Assembly: GCF_038396765.1 (NCBI RefSeq)
Contig: NZ_CP150096.1
Location: forward strand, 6,059,001-6,123,000
Direction: 5' to 3'
Length of the DNA: 64,000 nt
Source of the DNA: Chitinophaga caseinilytica
GTDB lineage: Bacteria > Bacteroidota > Bacteroidia > Chitinophagales > Chitinophagaceae
Positions 25,840 to 36,162 of the stretch are shown in pieces. The notes beneath the pieces were generated by a model. It was not told the origin of the DNA. It saw only the letters and a program-made list of their open reading frames with translations, and did not search any database. Positions within the stretch are counted from its first letter, which is position 1, and each line of letters begins with the position of its first letter. Position numbers and translations under genes: made by a program.

Positions 25840-28227
25840 CTAGAGTAACTGTTCTACCGGCACGTTCATCGTCTTCCCCCTTTCCATCGACAACGGCAGC
25901 AGATGTTGCCCGTACTTCAACACCAGGTTGCGGCCGGTGGTAGACCGCAGCGTGATGGCGGTCAACTGTCCGTCTGCCCAGGCCAGGTCCACTTCAAACC
26001 CGCCCCGCACGCAAAGCCCCGTCACTTTCCCCGTTTTCCATTGCGCGGGCAATGCGGGCAACAGTTCCACGTAGGCGCCGTGGCTTTGCACGAGTGCTTC
26101 CGCGATGCCTGCCGTGCCCCCGAAATTCCCGTCTATCTGGAACGGCGGATGGTTATCGAACAAATTGGGCAGCGTACTTTTCGACAGCAGGGCCTGCATG
26201 TGGTTGTAAACACTGTCTCCCTGCTTGAGGCGTGCGTAGAAATTGATGATCCACGCGCGGCTCCAGCCGGTATGTCCGCCGCCTTTGCCGAGCCTCCCGG
26301 TGAGGGTGCGCATCGCGCCTTCGAAGAGCGACGGTGTTTGTTCGGTGATCTCGCTGCCGGGGTACAGGCCGAACAGGTGCGAGATGTGCCGGTGGCCGGG
26401 CTCCACTTCTTCATATTCGTTGATCCATTCCAGGATGCGGCCGTCTTTGCCGGTGCGGGTAGGCGGCAATTGCCGGATGATGCTTTCCCAACGTTGGGCG
26501 TCGGCGGAATCGATACGGAGCGCATGCGCGGCGGCTACGCATTTGGAAAGGAATTCGCGGAGGATCTGGTTGTCCATCGTAGGCCCGTACGTCAGCCCTG
26601 TCGGTTTGCCGGTAACGGGGTGCACGAACTGGTTTTCGGGGGAACTGGCGGGCGATGTCACGAGGTATCCTTCCGGGCTTTTCACGAGAAAATCTTCCAC
26701 GAATTCGGCATGTTCCTTCATGATGGGATATGCTTTTTCGCGGAGGAATTTATAATCGAGCGTGAAGGCGAAGTGTTCCCAGAAATGGAGGCACATCCAG
26801 CTGGCGCCCATAGGGAAAGTGCCCCACCCTACGCCGTTCTGGACACCGGTTTTGCCGAATGCGTCGGTGCAGTGATGCACTACCCATCCGCGGGCATTGT
26901 ACATTTTTTTTGCGGTGATGCGGCCTTCCGGGCGGATGCGGTCCATGAAATCGAACAGGGGCGCGGTGGTCAGGGAAAGGTTGGTGACTTCCGCGGGCCA
27001 GTAGTTCATTTGCAGGTTGATGTTGGTATGGAAATCCGCGTTCCAGGGCGCGTCCAAATGCTGGTTCCAGATCCCCTGGAGGTTGGCGGGCAGCACGCCC
27101 GGCCCCCGCGAGCTGCTGAGCAGCAGGTAACGGCCGTATTGGAAATACAATTCGGTAAGGTCTGCATCTTCCCCGCCTTTCCGCACCAGGGCGAGGCGCT
27201 CGTCTGTTGGGAGGCTCGCGTTGACGGAGGTGCCGAGATCCAGGCTCACACGTTGCATGACAGGACTAAAATCCGCGATATGTTTCGATTTGATGGCGGC
27301 GTACGGCTTCGCAGCAGCGGCGGTGAGCAACCGGCGGCATTTGGCCATGGCTGCGGCTACGCCGGGATCGAGGTCCATTTTTGCGGCATTGTAGCTCGTA
27401 GCGCCCTGGATGTAGAGTGTAACGGCGCCGGCGCCCTTCACCTGAATCGTCCCGTTTTTCGCTACGGCCGTTCCGCCGGACGGTGTTACCTGCACGATGC
27501 CCGCAAAGCGCATGTGCGCACCTTCGGGGCCTTTATTCTCTTTTTCGTTTTTATCGATGATCTGCCCGTCCATCACCAGTTGCCGGCCGATGGCCGTCAC
27601 CTTCGCGTCTTTGAGCTTTTGCGCCGTATCGCGCGGGTCGGGGCGGGAGATGGAAATTATAGCATTGAGGGCGCCCGGTTTGGAGGCGGAAATATGAACG
27701 GCGATGATGTTGTCGGGGTTGGATGCGATCACTTCCTGCCGGTATTCCACGCCGTTGACCGAAAAAGTGGTAAGCGCCACGCCGGTTTGCAGATCGAGGC
27801 TGCGGCGGTACCCTTCCGTTCCATCGAAACCATAATCGATGTTGACGTTCATGAGCGTCTGGTTGGAACGGAAGCTGCGGGCGGGGCGCGGCGGATTGCT
27901 GCCGTCTGTGGCGAGGAAATACTTGTCTGCCAGTGCGAACGCTTCGGCGTTTTTGTTTTCGAAGATAAGTTTCCGGATGGTGTCGAGATACTGACCGGCA
28001 TTGGCGTTACCATCGTTGAATTTGACACCGGCCCAAACGCTTTCTTCGTTGACCTGGAGGATTTCTTTGCCGGTGCGGCCGTAAACCATGGCGCCAAGGC
28101 GGCCGTTCCCTACGGGCAAGGCTTCTTCCCACCGCGCGGCGGGCCTGGCGTACCAGAGTGTTTGAGGAGTCTGTTGCGCCAGGGCCGAATTCCCCAGCAC
28201 CATCATGAGTACAAGGATCTTTTTCAT
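25840..28227 (-). CDS. GH95 family glycosidase, probable alpha-L-fucosidase
   Basis: The start chosen is MKKILVLMMVLGNSALAQ (28227), which gives a proper signal peptide; the frame extends 24 codons further upstream. The product is 795 residues. GH95 blocks are LPVGNGRLGAMVYGRTGKEI, LQVNEESVWAG, LPANLQGIWNQHLDAPWNAD, HTNINLQMNYWPAEVTNLS and FQIDGNFGGTAGIAEALVQS. GH95 enzymes are inverting and typically cleave alpha-1,2-linked fucose (as on xyloglucan or host glycans), though some members act on galactose. It is paired with GH29 downstream. Confidence 0.93.
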   Translation of the reverse strand: MKKILVLMMVLGNSALAQQTPQTLWYARPAARWEEALPVGNGRLGAMVYGRTGKEILQVNEESVWAGVKFNDGNANAGQYLDTIRKLIFENKNAEAFALADKYFLATDGSNPPRPARSFRSNQTLMNVNIDYGFDGTEGYRRSLDLQTGVALTTFSVNGVEYRQEVIASNPDNIIAVHISASKPGALNAIISISRPDPRDTAQKLKDAKVTAIGRQLVMDGQIIDKNEKENKGPEGAHMRFAGIVQVTPSGGTAVAKNGTIQVKGAGAVTLYIQGATSYNAAKMDLDPGVAAAMAKCRRLLTAAAAKPYAAIKSKHIADFSPVMQRVSLDLGTSVNASLPTDERLALVRKGGEDADLTELYFQYGRYLLLSSSRGPGVLPANLQGIWNQHLDAPWNADFHTNINLQMNYWPAEVTNLSLTTAPLFDFMDRIRPEGRITAKKMYNARGWVVHHCTDAFGKTGVQNGVGWGTFPMGASWMCLHFWEHFAFTLDYKFLREKAYPIMKEHAEFVEDFLVKSPEGYLVTSPASSPENQFVHPVTGKPTGLTYGPTMDNQILREFLSKCVAAAHALRIDSADAQRWESIIRQLPPTRTGKDGRILEWINEYEEVEPGHRHISHLFGLYPGSEITEQTPSLFEGAMRTLTGRLGKGGGHTGWSRAWIINFYARLKQGDSVYNHMQALLSKSTLPNLFDNHPPFQIDGNFGGTAGIAEALVQSHGAYVELLPALPAQWKTGKVTGLCVRGGFEVDLAWADGQLTAITLRSTTGRNLVLKYGQHLLPLSMERGKTMNVPVEQLL

Positions 28228-28315
28228 AACCGTTAACGTTGCTTGAACAATATACTGCGCCACCGCGGCGATTACAAGCCACGGTGAATTAAACATCAAT
28301 AATGGATATAATCTG

Positions 28316-29424
28316 TCATGCCGGAACGAGCCCCGCCAGCATGCGGCCCGCTTCGGAACCGATGGCGATGCCCATCCCTCCCATTCTCACGGCAAGGAAT
28401 ATACGATCAGAATGTGCCCTTATGACGGGTTGTTTCGTTCCACCGAAAGCCATAATGCCCGACCAGCGGTGTTCTACAGTTACATCGCGGCCCGGAAGGA
28501 TGATGGTCCGCAGTTTCTCTTCCAGGTCTGCCTGGATGCGCGCGTTCAGTTGCAGTTCGGTCGTAGTTTCTCCTTCGAAGTCGAGATTGCGGCCGCCGCC
28601 GAACAGCACCCGGCCCTGCAATTCCCTGAAATAGTAATATCCTTTGTCGAAATGATAAATCCCCTTGAACGGCAAGCCTTTCACGGGTGCCGTCACCAAC
28701 ACCTGCCCGCGGCCGGGGGAAATATCCAGCCCGGAAACTAATGCAGGCGTGAAGGCGTTCGTGCAAACGGCCACGTAATCCGCGGTCAGGGAAAGGCCGC
28801 CCTGCAGGTGAACGGTTACGGAGCCGGGAGATTCATCCATCCCCTTCACCTCGCATCCCGTTTTTATTTCTATCCCCCGTTCGATAGCGAGATCGATGAG
28901 GGTGCGCATCATTTTTCCGGTGTTCAGTTCTCCTTCGAAATTGTTCTGTACCAGGTGTTTGGCAACGATCCCCATGCCCGGGAGCTTGCCGTCGGCGATG
29001 GAAAATGCCGGCCCGGGCAAAATGCCGCCCAGGAGCTCGTTCACTTCATCGAGCCGCGCCAGCGCAGGCGCTTCGGCGTCGGAGATCAACTCGTAACTGC
29101 CGTTCTCGCGGTAATCCATCCGGTCGTCGCCGATGCGGGAACGCAGGAGCTGGAGGCCCTTACGCCGCAGGTTCACCAGCTGCACCACCGCGTCGGCGGG
29201 CATGTGCTCCAGGTCGTCGAGGATTTCGGTGAGGCTGCCGATGCAGGCGAACCCGGCGTTGCGGGTACTGGCCCCCACGGGCAAAAGCCCCCGTTCCAGC
29301 ACGGCGATCCGCCGGCGGGGGATTTTTCCTTCAGGCTGATCGCCGCCGAAAGCCCTACGATCCCGCTGCCGATCACGATGCAGTCGTACGATAGCAAACT
29401 TTCCTTTTCCCAGTAACTGAGCAT
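28316..29424 (-). pseudogene. FAD-dependent amino acid/amine oxidoreductase (DAO family); frameshifted
   Basis: The N-terminus MLSYWEKESLLSYDCIVIGS continues into GIVGLSAAISLKEKSP, a dinucleotide-binding fold. The frame is lost at the G5 run 29317-29321; one extra base gives ...KEKSPRRRIAVLERGLLPVG and an intact remainder with STRNAGFACIGS, a glycine-oxidase/DadA-like middle and the C-terminal FAD motif RIFLAVRMGGMGIAIGSEAG. The restored length is about 369 residues. Substrate is unknown. It begins only 14 bases after the ilvA terminator and precedes GH95 by 88 bases. Confidence 0.8.
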
Positions 29425-29437
29425 ATGGCGAATGTAA

Positions 29438-29470
29438 TAAAAAAAAGCCCCGGTCCTCTCAGACCAGGGC
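29438..29470 (-). terminator. terminator of the ilv operon, after ilvA
   Basis: On the minus strand GCCCTGGTC, loop TGAGAG, GACCGGGGC (9-bp stem, one T-G pair) are followed by a run of eight T. Confidence 0.85.
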
Positions 29471-29497
29471 GCTACACTACTATAGGTTGAACCAATA

Positions 29498-30754
29498 CTA
29501 AACGAGGTAGCCGAACAAATTGTCGTCTTTATTCAGTTCGGTGTAATGAATATTGTATCTGGTGAGGTTGGCCAGCAGTTTATCGTAATCTTCCCTGTAC
29601 TTCAACTCCACGCCAACGAGCGCCGGACCGGTCTCCTTGTTATGTTTCTGGATGAACTCGAACCGGGTGATATCGTCGTCCGGCCCCAGCACATGGTTCA
29701 CGAATTCCTTCAGCGCGCCGGGCCGCTGCGCGAAGCGGACGATGAAGTAATGCTTCAGCCCTTCGTACAGCAACGACCGTTCCTTGATCTCCTGCATGCG
29801 GTCGATATCGTTGTTGGAACCGCTGACCACGCACACGACCGTCTTGCCTTTGATCGCTTCGGCGTAATCGTCGAGCGCGGCCATTGAAAGCGCGCCGGCG
29901 GGCTCTACCACGATGGCGTCTTCGTTGTACAGGCGGAGGATGGTGGAGCAGATGCGCCCTTCCGGCACGAGGCTCATTTTGTCGAGCACGTCCTGGCAGA
30001 TGCGGAAGGTGAGATCGCCGACCCTTTTCACGGCGGCGCCGTCTACGAACCGGTCGATTTCCGGGAGGGTGACGGGCGCTCCGTTTTCGAGGGCGCGGAG
30101 CATGGAAGGCGCGCCTTCGGGCTCTACGCCGATGATTTTCGTAGCCGGGCTGAACGTCCTGAAATACCCGCCCACGCCGGAAGCGAGGCCGCCGCCGCCG
30201 ATGGGCATGAAGATGTAATCCACCTTCGGCAGGTCTTCGAGGATTTCGAGGCCAACAGTCCCCTGTCCGGCGATGATGCGATGATCGTCGAACGGCGGGA
30301 TGAACGTCATTTTATGTTCGCGGGTGAAGGCCTGGGCTTCGGCGGAGCAATCGTCGAACGTATCGCCTACGAGGCGTATTTCGATATTTTCGCCGCCGTG
30401 CATTTTCACCTGGTTTACTTTCTGTTTGGGCGTGATGATGGGCATGAATACGACGCCTTTCACGTTGAGGCGGCGGCACGACCAGGCAAAGCCCTGCGCA
30501 TGGTTGCCCGCGCTGGCGCAGGTAACGCCGTTGGAGAGGGTGGCGGGGTCGAGGGTGCTCATCATGTTGTAAGCTCCGCGGAGCTTGTAGGAACGTACTA
30601 CCTGCATGTCTTCGCGTTTGAGGTATACGTTGGCCTGGTATCTTCTGCTAAGGTTGGTGTTGTACGTGAGGGGTGTGCGGGTTACCACGCCCTTGAGGCG
30701 GGCTGCTGCTGCTAAAACTTGCTGTGTATCGATCGTATGGAGCGTTTGAGACAT
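29498..30754 (-). CDS. ilvA: threonine ammonia-lyase (biosynthetic)
   Basis: Deaminates threonine to 2-oxobutanoate, the first step specific to isoleucine. A 418-residue PLP fold-type II enzyme: cofactor lysine in VRSYKLRGAYNMM, glycine loop IFMPIGGGGLASGVG, and VCVVSGSNNDIDRM. The C-terminal part from about residue 335 (IVRFAQRPGALKEFVNHVLG) is a single ACT-like regulatory domain, shorter than the double domain of E. coli IlvA and typical of the roughly 420-residue form. Last gene of the ilv operon. Confidence 0.95.
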   Translation of the reverse strand: MSQTLHTIDTQQVLAAAARLKGVVTRTPLTYNTNLSRRYQANVYLKREDMQVVRSYKLRGAYNMMSTLDPATLSNGVTCASAGNHAQGFAWSCRRLNVKGVVFMPIITPKQKVNQVKMHGGENIEIRLVGDTFDDCSAEAQAFTREHKMTFIPPFDDHRIIAGQGTVGLEILEDLPKVDYIFMPIGGGGLASGVGGYFRTFSPATKIIGVEPEGAPSMLRALENGAPVTLPEIDRFVDGAAVKRVGDLTFRICQDVLDKMSLVPEGRICSTILRLYNEDAIVVEPAGALSMAALDDYAEAIKGKTVVCVVSGSNNDIDRMQEIKERSLLYEGLKHYFIVRFAQRPGALKEFVNHVLGPDDDITRFEFIQKHNKETGPALVGVELKYREDYDKLLANLTRYNIHYTELNKDDNLFGYLV

Positions 30755-30781
30755 TGTAATGATTGGTTAAAAAATAAAAAA

Positions 30782-30866
30782 GAAAAGTACCGGGAAGAAA
30801 AGGGGCCTGCTTCAAATCAAGCAAACGCCGCCGCAGCCGGCTCCTTTCAATTTCCTGGTACTTTTC
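30782..30866 (-). promoter_or_regulatory. long hairpin with T-run between ilvC and ilvA
   Basis: GAAAAGTACC(A)GGAA (30866-30852) pairs with TTCC(C)GGTACTTTTC (30796-30782), 14 of 15 positions, enclosing about 55 bases and followed by TTTTTATTTTTT. It could be an internal terminator, an RNA processing site or a further attenuator. An 18-codon ORF (MKSTRKLKGAGCGGVCLI, 30868 to 30812) lies inside it but has only one Ile, one Val and two Leu codons, so a leader role is doubtful. Confidence 0.5.
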
Positions 30867-30890
30867 ATATTTTATTTTTTTGTGGCTTTG

Positions 30891-31934
30891 TTATTTGCCG
30901 GGGCGGAGCTGACGCACTGCAGCGCCTGCCTGCCACATTTCGCTGTTGCGCAGCTCTTCGAGCTCCTTGTTCAGCTTCTCGCGGTAATCGGCCTGGCTGT
31001 TGAGGTCGATGGAACGTTGCGCTTCCTTACCGGTAGCAACGGAAGCGTACAGCTCATCGAACACGGGTTGGGTAGCGTCACGGAATTTCTTCCACCAGTC
31101 GAGCGCACCGCGCTGAGCGGTAGTGGAGCAGTTGGCGTACATCCAGTCCATACCGTTCTCGGCTACGAGGGGCATGAGCGACTGGGTGAGCTCTTCTACG
31201 GTTTCGTTGAACGCTTCGGAGGGAGAGTGGCCGTTGTTGCGGAGGGTTTGGTACTGCGCAGCAAAGATACCCTGGATGCAACCCATGAGGGTACCACGCT
31301 CACCGGTGAGGTCGGAGAACACTTCTTTTTTGAAGTCGGTTTCGAAAAGGTAGCCGGAACCAACGCCGATACCGAGGGCGATCACGCGTTCGCGGGCTTT
31401 GCCGGTAGCATCCTGGAAGATGGCGAAGGAAGAGTTCAGGCCCTGACCTGCGAGGAACAGGCGGCGGAGGGAAGTGCCGGAGCCTTTGGGGGCTACCAGG
31501 ATCACGTCTACATCTGCCGGGGGGATGATGTTGGTTTGCTCTTTATAGGTGATGCCGAAGCCATGGCTGAAATACAGGGCTTTACCTTTGGTGAGGAACG
31601 GCTTCAGGGTCGGCCACAGCGTGATCTGTCCGGCGTCGCTGAGCAGGTACTGGATGATGGTGCCTTTCTGGGCGGCTTCTTCGATTTCGAAGAGTGTTTC
31701 GCCGGGTACCCATCCGTCAGCAACGGCTTTGTCCCAGGTTTTGGAATTCTTGCGCTGACCGATGATCACGTTAAAACCATTGTCTTTCAGGTTAAGCGCC
31801 TGGCCGGGGCCCTGTACGCCGTAACCGATGATAGCGATCGTTTCGTTCTTCAGCACTTCTCTTGCCTTTTCCATGGGGAATTCTTCTCTGGTTACTACGT
31901 CTTCCAGAACCCCGCCAAAATTGATGGTTGCCAT
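30891..31934 (-). CDS. ilvC: ketol-acid reductoisomerase
   Basis: Isomerises and reduces acetolactate/acetohydroxybutyrate with NADPH and Mg. A 347-residue class I enzyme. Rossmann motif IAIIGYGVQGPGQALNLKDN at about residues 33-52, phosphate-binding IIGQRKNSKTW, and metal-binding helices with DLTGERGTLMGCIQG. It lies 48 bases downstream of ilvN. All pathway steps from threonine/pyruvate to valine and isoleucine are encoded in this operon. Confidence 0.96.
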   Translation of the reverse strand: MATINFGGVLEDVVTREEFPMEKAREVLKNETIAIIGYGVQGPGQALNLKDNGFNVIIGQRKNSKTWDKAVADGWVPGETLFEIEEAAQKGTIIQYLLSDAGQITLWPTLKPFLTKGKALYFSHGFGITYKEQTNIIPPADVDVILVAPKGSGTSLRRLFLAGQGLNSSFAIFQDATGKARERVIALGIGVGSGYLFETDFKKEVFSDLTGERGTLMGCIQGIFAAQYQTLRNNGHSPSEAFNETVEELTQSLMPLVAENGMDWMYANCSTTAQRGALDWWKKFRDATQPVFDELYASVATGKEAQRSIDLNSQADYREKLNKELEELRNSEMWQAGAAVRQLRPGK

Positions 31935-31982
31935 GTTGTGATAGTGTTGTTTAAAAGTTTTTGTGTTTTTGTTACTGATAAG

Positions 31983-32525
31983 TTAGTCCTTCAGGTTGTC
32001 TGCCTCTTGCAGGCTGAGGTCCTTCAGGTGTTCGTGGAACCGGCGGCTCCATTTCACGATGGCCACCCTTCCGCTTTTTGTATACTCGATGAGGCCGTAT
32101 GGCTCCAGCTTTTGCAGCATGCCGATCAGTTCCTGCGCATGGCCCGTTTTCTCCAGCACGAAATAATCGGGCGTGATGGTGAGGATGCGGGCGTTGTTGT
32201 CGCGGATGATCTTTTCGATGTCGCCGTTGTGGAGCGCCTTGGTGGAGATTTTGTAGAGCGCCAGTTCCTGGTACACCACTTCATCTTCTTCATGCACGAA
32301 CGCGCGGTGGATTTCGATCAGCCGCTCGATCTGGCCTACCACTTTCTCCAGCAGCTCGCGGTTGCTGAGTACGGTGATCACGAATTTATAAACGCCCGGC
32401 ACCTCCGTTTCGGCGGTGGTAAGGCTGGTGATGTTGATGCCACGGCGGGTGAAGATCACGGTGATGCGGTTGGTGATCCCGATCCGGTCTTCCGTATACA
32501 CCGTAACGGTATATTCTTTATGCAT
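31983..32525 (-). CDS. ilvN: acetolactate synthase small (regulatory) subunit
   Basis: A 180-residue protein with an N-terminal ACT domain (YTVTVYTEDRIGITNRITVI, FTRRGINITSLTTAETEV) that binds valine for feedback inhibition, and a second ACT-like domain from about residue 80 (YKISTKALHNGDIEKIIRDN). It partners the large subunit encoded 25 bases upstream in the operon. The gene is also called ilvH in some genomes; length and layout fit either name. Confidence 0.93.
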   Translation of the reverse strand: MHKEYTVTVYTEDRIGITNRITVIFTRRGINITSLTTAETEVPGVYKFVITVLSNRELLEKVVGQIERLIEIHRAFVHEEDEVVYQELALYKISTKALHNGDIEKIIRDNNARILTITPDYFVLEKTGHAQELIGMLQKLEPYGLIEYTKSGRVAIVKWSRRFHEHLKDLSLQEADNLKD

Positions 32526-32550
32526 TGTTGGTCCTGTTAATGGTTATGAA

Positions 32551-34299
32551 CTACTCGAGGCGGATGTTGGAGATCGGTGCGCCTGCGGGCACCATCGGGA
32601 ATACGTTGTCTTCCTGCTCCACCACCACTTCCAGCAGATAGGCGCCGGGCGTGTCGAGCATTTCCTTAACGGCACCGGCGATCTCGCTGCGCTCGGTCAC
32701 TTTCCTGCCGGGAACGTAGAACCCTTTCGCGATTTGTACGAAGTCGGGGTTGATCATTTCGGTGGATGAGTAACGCTTGTCGAAGAACAGCTGTTGCCAT
32801 TGCCGTACCATGCCGAGGAAGTTGTTGTTGAGGATGACGATCTTCACGCCGATCTGCGTCTGGTAGATGGTCCCCAGTTCCTGGAGCGTCATCTGGAAGC
32901 ATCCGTCGCCGATCACCGCCACTACCGTTTTATCGGGAGCGCCCACTTTGGCGCCCATGGCCGCGGGCAGCGAAAAGCCCATCGTGCCCATACCGCCGCT
33001 GGTGATATTGGTGTTCGGGTCCTTGAAACGGTAATATCTGCTGGCGATCATCTGGTGCTGGCCTACGTCGGTAACGAGGATGGCCTTCCCTTCCGTCTGT
33101 TCGGAAATGAGGCGTACCACTTCCGCCATTTTCAGCTGTCCTTCGGTCGGGTACAGCTCGGCGCGGGTTACTTTCTCTTCTTCGGTACGGTCTGCCGCGC
33201 GGAAGGTTTCCAGCCACGCTGCGTGCTCGGCCTTGTTGATGAGGGGCAGCAGGGCGGTGAGGGCTTCCTTCGCGTCTGCATGCACCGCCACGTCGGCGTT
33301 CACGATCTTGTTGATCTCCGCTTTATCGATCTCGATGTGAATGATCTTGGCCTGGCGCGCATAGCTCGCCACTTCGCCGGTCACGCGGTCGTCGAACCGC
33401 ATACCGATCGCGATGATCACATCGGCTTCGTTGGTGTTGATGTTCGGCCCGTAGTTGCCGTGCATACCGAGCATCCCCACATAATTCGGGTGTGCGGTAG
33501 ACATGGCAGACAGTCCCAGCAACGTAGACCCCACGGGGATCTGCGCCTTTTCCGACAGTTGCACCAGCTCCTGCTCCGCACCGGAAATCAGGATGCCGTG
33601 GCCCGCCAGGATGTAAGGCTTCTTCGCTCCGTTGATGAGTTCGGCGGCCTTCTGAACGGCCTCGATATCGAGCGTGGGAACGGGTTTGTAGCTGCGGATA
33701 TAATCACAGGCCTTATATTGGAAGTCGAGCTTGCTCACCTGCGCGTTCTTGGTAATGTCTACCAATACCGGGCCGGGGCGGCCGCTCTTCGCCACATAAA
33801 AAGCTTTGGCGATGGCGCCCGGAATGTCTTCCGGACGGGTCACCTGGATATTCCATTTGGTGATGGGCGTGGTGATGCCGATCACATCGGTTTCCTGGAA
33901 AGCGTCGGTGCCGAGGAGCACGGCGGCTACCTGGCCGGTGATGCAGACCATGGGAGTAGAGTCCATGTAAGCGTCTGCCAGGCCGGTCACCAGGTTGGTG
34001 GCGCCGGGGCCGGAAGTAGCGAACACAACGCCTGTTTTGCCGCCGGCACGGGTGTAACCCTGGGCGGCATGCGTGGCGCCCTGTTCGTGGCGGACGAGTA
34101 TATGGTGCACTTTATCCTGGAAATCATACAGGGCGTCATAGATGGGCATGATAGCGCCCCCGGGGTAACCGAAAATGGTGTCCACGCCTTCGGCAATCAG
34201 CGACCGTATCACGGCTTCCGCGCCAGTGATGATCTGGGGCGTAGTGGCCCGATTGTCAGCGTCTTCACGCTTCATCGGTAACACATCCTTCTGTTGCAT
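32551..34299 (-). CDS. ilvB: acetolactate synthase large (catalytic) subunit
   Basis: Condenses pyruvate with pyruvate or 2-oxobutanoate; needs ThDP, FAD and Mg. 582 residues. ThDP-binding blocks are [15 protein letters not shown], the catalytic Glu in [20 protein letters not shown], and the GDG...NN cofactor motif [20 protein letters not shown] with [18 protein letters not shown]. The start at 34299 overlaps ilvD by 35 bases; an ATG at 34275 would overlap by 11 and is equally possible. Confidence 0.95.
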   Translation of the reverse strand: MQQKDVLPMKREDADNRATTPQIITGAEAVIRSLIAEGVDTIFGYPGGAIMPIYDALYDFQDKVHHILVRHEQGATHAAQGYTRAGGKTGVVFATSGPGATNLVTGLADAYMDSTPMVCITGQVAAVLLGTDAFQETDVIGITTPITKWNIQVTRPEDIPGAIAKAFYVAKSGRPGPVLVDITKNAQVSKLDFQYKACDYIRSYKPVPTLDIEAVQKAAELINGAKKPYILAGHGILISGAEQELVQLSEKAQIPVGSTLLGLSAMSTAHPNYVGMLGMHGNYGPNINTNEADVIIAIGMRFDDRVTGEVASYARQAKIIHIEIDKAEINKIVNADVAVHADAKEALTALLPLINKAEHAAWLETFRAADRTEEEKVTRAELYPTEGQLKMAEVVRLISEQTEGKAILVTDVGQHQMIASRYYRFKDPNTNITSGGMGTMGFSLPAAMGAKVGAPDKTVVAVIGDGCFQMTLQELGTIYQTQIGVKIVILNNNFLGMVRQWQQLFFDKRYSSTEMINPDFVQIAKGFYVPGRKVTERSEIAGAVKEMLDTPGAYLLEVVVEQEDNVFPMVPAGAPISNIRLE

Positions 34300-35944
34300 T
34301 TTTAACTTGTTTAGCGTATTTAAATAAGATTCCTTTCGTTGCCTTAAGCGGCGGTTGTTTCCAGGCCGCCTTGCGTTTTGCCAGCTCTTCGTCCGACACG
34401 TTCACTTTAATCACATTGTTCACCGCATCGATCTCGATGATGTCATCGTCGTTCACCAGCGCGATGGTGCCGCCGTCATAGGCTTCAGGACAAATGTGCC
34501 CAACCACGAAACCGTGGGTACCGCCGGAGAAACGGCCGTCGGTGATGAGCGCAACGCTCTTGCCCAGGCCAGCGCCCATGATCGCACTGGTAGGCTTGAG
34601 CATCTCCGGCATGCCGGGTCCGCCTTTGGGGCCTACGTAGCGGATAACGACGACGTCGCCGGGTTTCACGCGACCGTTCTGTATACCTGCGATCAGTTCG
34701 AATTCACCGTCGAATACACGGGCGGGCCCGGTGAAGGCCTCACCTTCCTTGCCGGTGATCTTGGCCACGGAGCCCAGTTCGGCGAGGTTGCCGTACAGGA
34801 TCTGAATGTGGCCGTTGGCTTTGAGGGGTTTTTCGAGCGGAACGATGATGGGTTGCTGCTCGAATTCGATATCAGGTACCGATTCCAGGTTCTCCGCGAT
34901 GGTTTTGCCGGTTACGGTGAGGCAATTGCCGTGGAGCAATCCTTTCTTCAGGAGATATTTCATGACTAAGGGAACACCGCCGATCTCGTGCAGGTCCTGC
35001 ATCATGTAACGGCCGCTGGGCTTGAGGTCAGCGATGAGCGGCGTTTTGTCGCTCAGTTCCTGGAAATGGTCCATGGTAAGGTCCACTCCTACCGATCTGG
35101 CGATGGCGATGAGGTGAAGCACGGCGTTGGTGGAGCCGCCGAGCGCCATGATCACTACGATGGCGTTCTGGAACGCTTCGAAGGTCATAATGTCGGAAGG
35201 CTTGATGTCTTTTTCCAGCAGCAGGCGGATGGCCTTGCCGGCGGCGAGGCATTCTTCCTGTTTTTCCTTGCTGGTGGCCGGGTTGGAGGAGCTGTACGGG
35301 AGGCTCATGCCCATGGCTTCGATGGCGGAGCTCATGGTATTTGCCGTGTACATGCCGCCGCAGGCGCCGGCGCCGGGGCAGCTATGTTGAATGATTTCCT
35401 TGAAATCGTCTTCTTCGAGGTTGCCCGCCAGTTTCTGCCCGAGGGCTTCGAAGGCGGAAATGATGTTGAGGTCTTGCCCTCTCCATTTGCCAGGGGCGAT
35501 GGAGCCGCCGTAAACCATGATGGACGGGCGGTTGAGGCGACCCATGGCCATCAGCGAGCCGGGCATGTTCTTGTCGCAGCCGGGCACGGTGATGAGGCCG
35601 TCATAATATTGTGCGCCGCAAACGGTTTCAATGGAGTCTGCAATTACGTCGCGGCTCACGAGGGAGTAGCGCATACCGTCGGTACCGTTGCTGATCCCGT
35701 CGCTCACGCCGATGGTGTGGAACATCAGGCCTACGAGATCGTTGGCCCATACGCCTTCTTTCACTTTTTTGGCCAGGTCGTTCAGGTGCATGTTACAGGT
35801 ATTGCCGTCGTAACCCATGCTCACAATGCCTACCTGTGCCTTTTTGAGGTCACCTTCCGTCAGTCCGATCCCGTACAGCATTGCCTGTGCGGCGGGCTGC
35901 GTCGGGTCTTGCGTAATCGTTTTGCTGTATTTGTTTAACTCCAT
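34265..35944 (-). CDS. ilvD: dihydroxy-acid dehydratase
   Basis: Dehydrates dihydroxy acids to 2-oxo acids in valine and isoleucine synthesis; an Fe-S enzyme. 559 residues with cluster-ligand cysteines in [40 protein letters not shown], and the C-terminal block [21 protein letters not shown] 263-base gap separates it from ilvE, unlike the tight spacing elsewhere in the operon, and holds a palindrome and a promoter-like sequence. Confidence 0.96.
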   Translation of the reverse strand: MELNKYSKTITQDPTQPAAQAMLYGIGLTEGDLKKAQVGIVSMGYDGNTCNMHLNDLAKKVKEGVWANDLVGLMFHTIGVSDGISNGTDGMRYSLVSRDVIADSIETVCGAQYYDGLITVPGCDKNMPGSLMAMGRLNRPSIMVYGGSIAPGKWRGQDLNIISAFEALGQKLAGNLEEDDFKEIIQHSCPGAGACGGMYTANTMSSAIEAMGMSLPYSSSNPATSKEKQEECLAAGKAIRLLLEKDIKPSDIMTFEAFQNAIVVIMALGGSTNAVLHLIAIARSVGVDLTMDHFQELSDKTPLIADLKPSGRYMMQDLHEIGGVPLVMKYLLKKGLLHGNCLTVTGKTIAENLESVPDIEFEQQPIIVPLEKPLKANGHIQILYGNLAELGSVAKITGKEGEAFTGPARVFDGEFELIAGIQNGRVKPGDVVVIRYVGPKGGPGMPEMLKPTSAIMGAGLGKSVALITDGRFSGGTHGFVVGHICPEAYDGGTIALVNDDDIIEIDAVNNVIKVNVSDEELAKRKAAWKQPPLKATKGILFKYAKQVKNATEGCVTDEA

Positions 35945-36026
35945 GATCAGATTATCGGTTAAATACCGTTGTCGGCTGTCTTAAAATCGAATTATTGTAC
36001 AAGTTATTTCCGGTGGGCGTGAAATT

Positions 36027-36060
36027 CAAACCTATAATTTGGCTGCTCCCGGTCTTCAAA
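36027..36060 (-). promoter_or_regulatory. candidate internal promoter before ilvD
   Basis: TTTG (36060-36057) and TAGGTTTG (36034-36027) on the minus strand match the Bacteroidota elements, but the spacer is 22 bases, a little long. It lies about 80 bases before ilvD and could allow ilvDBNCA expression independent of the leader attenuator. Confidence 0.4.
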
Positions 36061-36162
36061 AGGTGGCACTGAGAGCCAAAAACCGCTATGGGTGAGGATT
36101 GGAGGAAAAAGCGTTTACGCCATTCAACGGCCGTATATGCTTTTTGGAGAGGGGGAAGGTCT

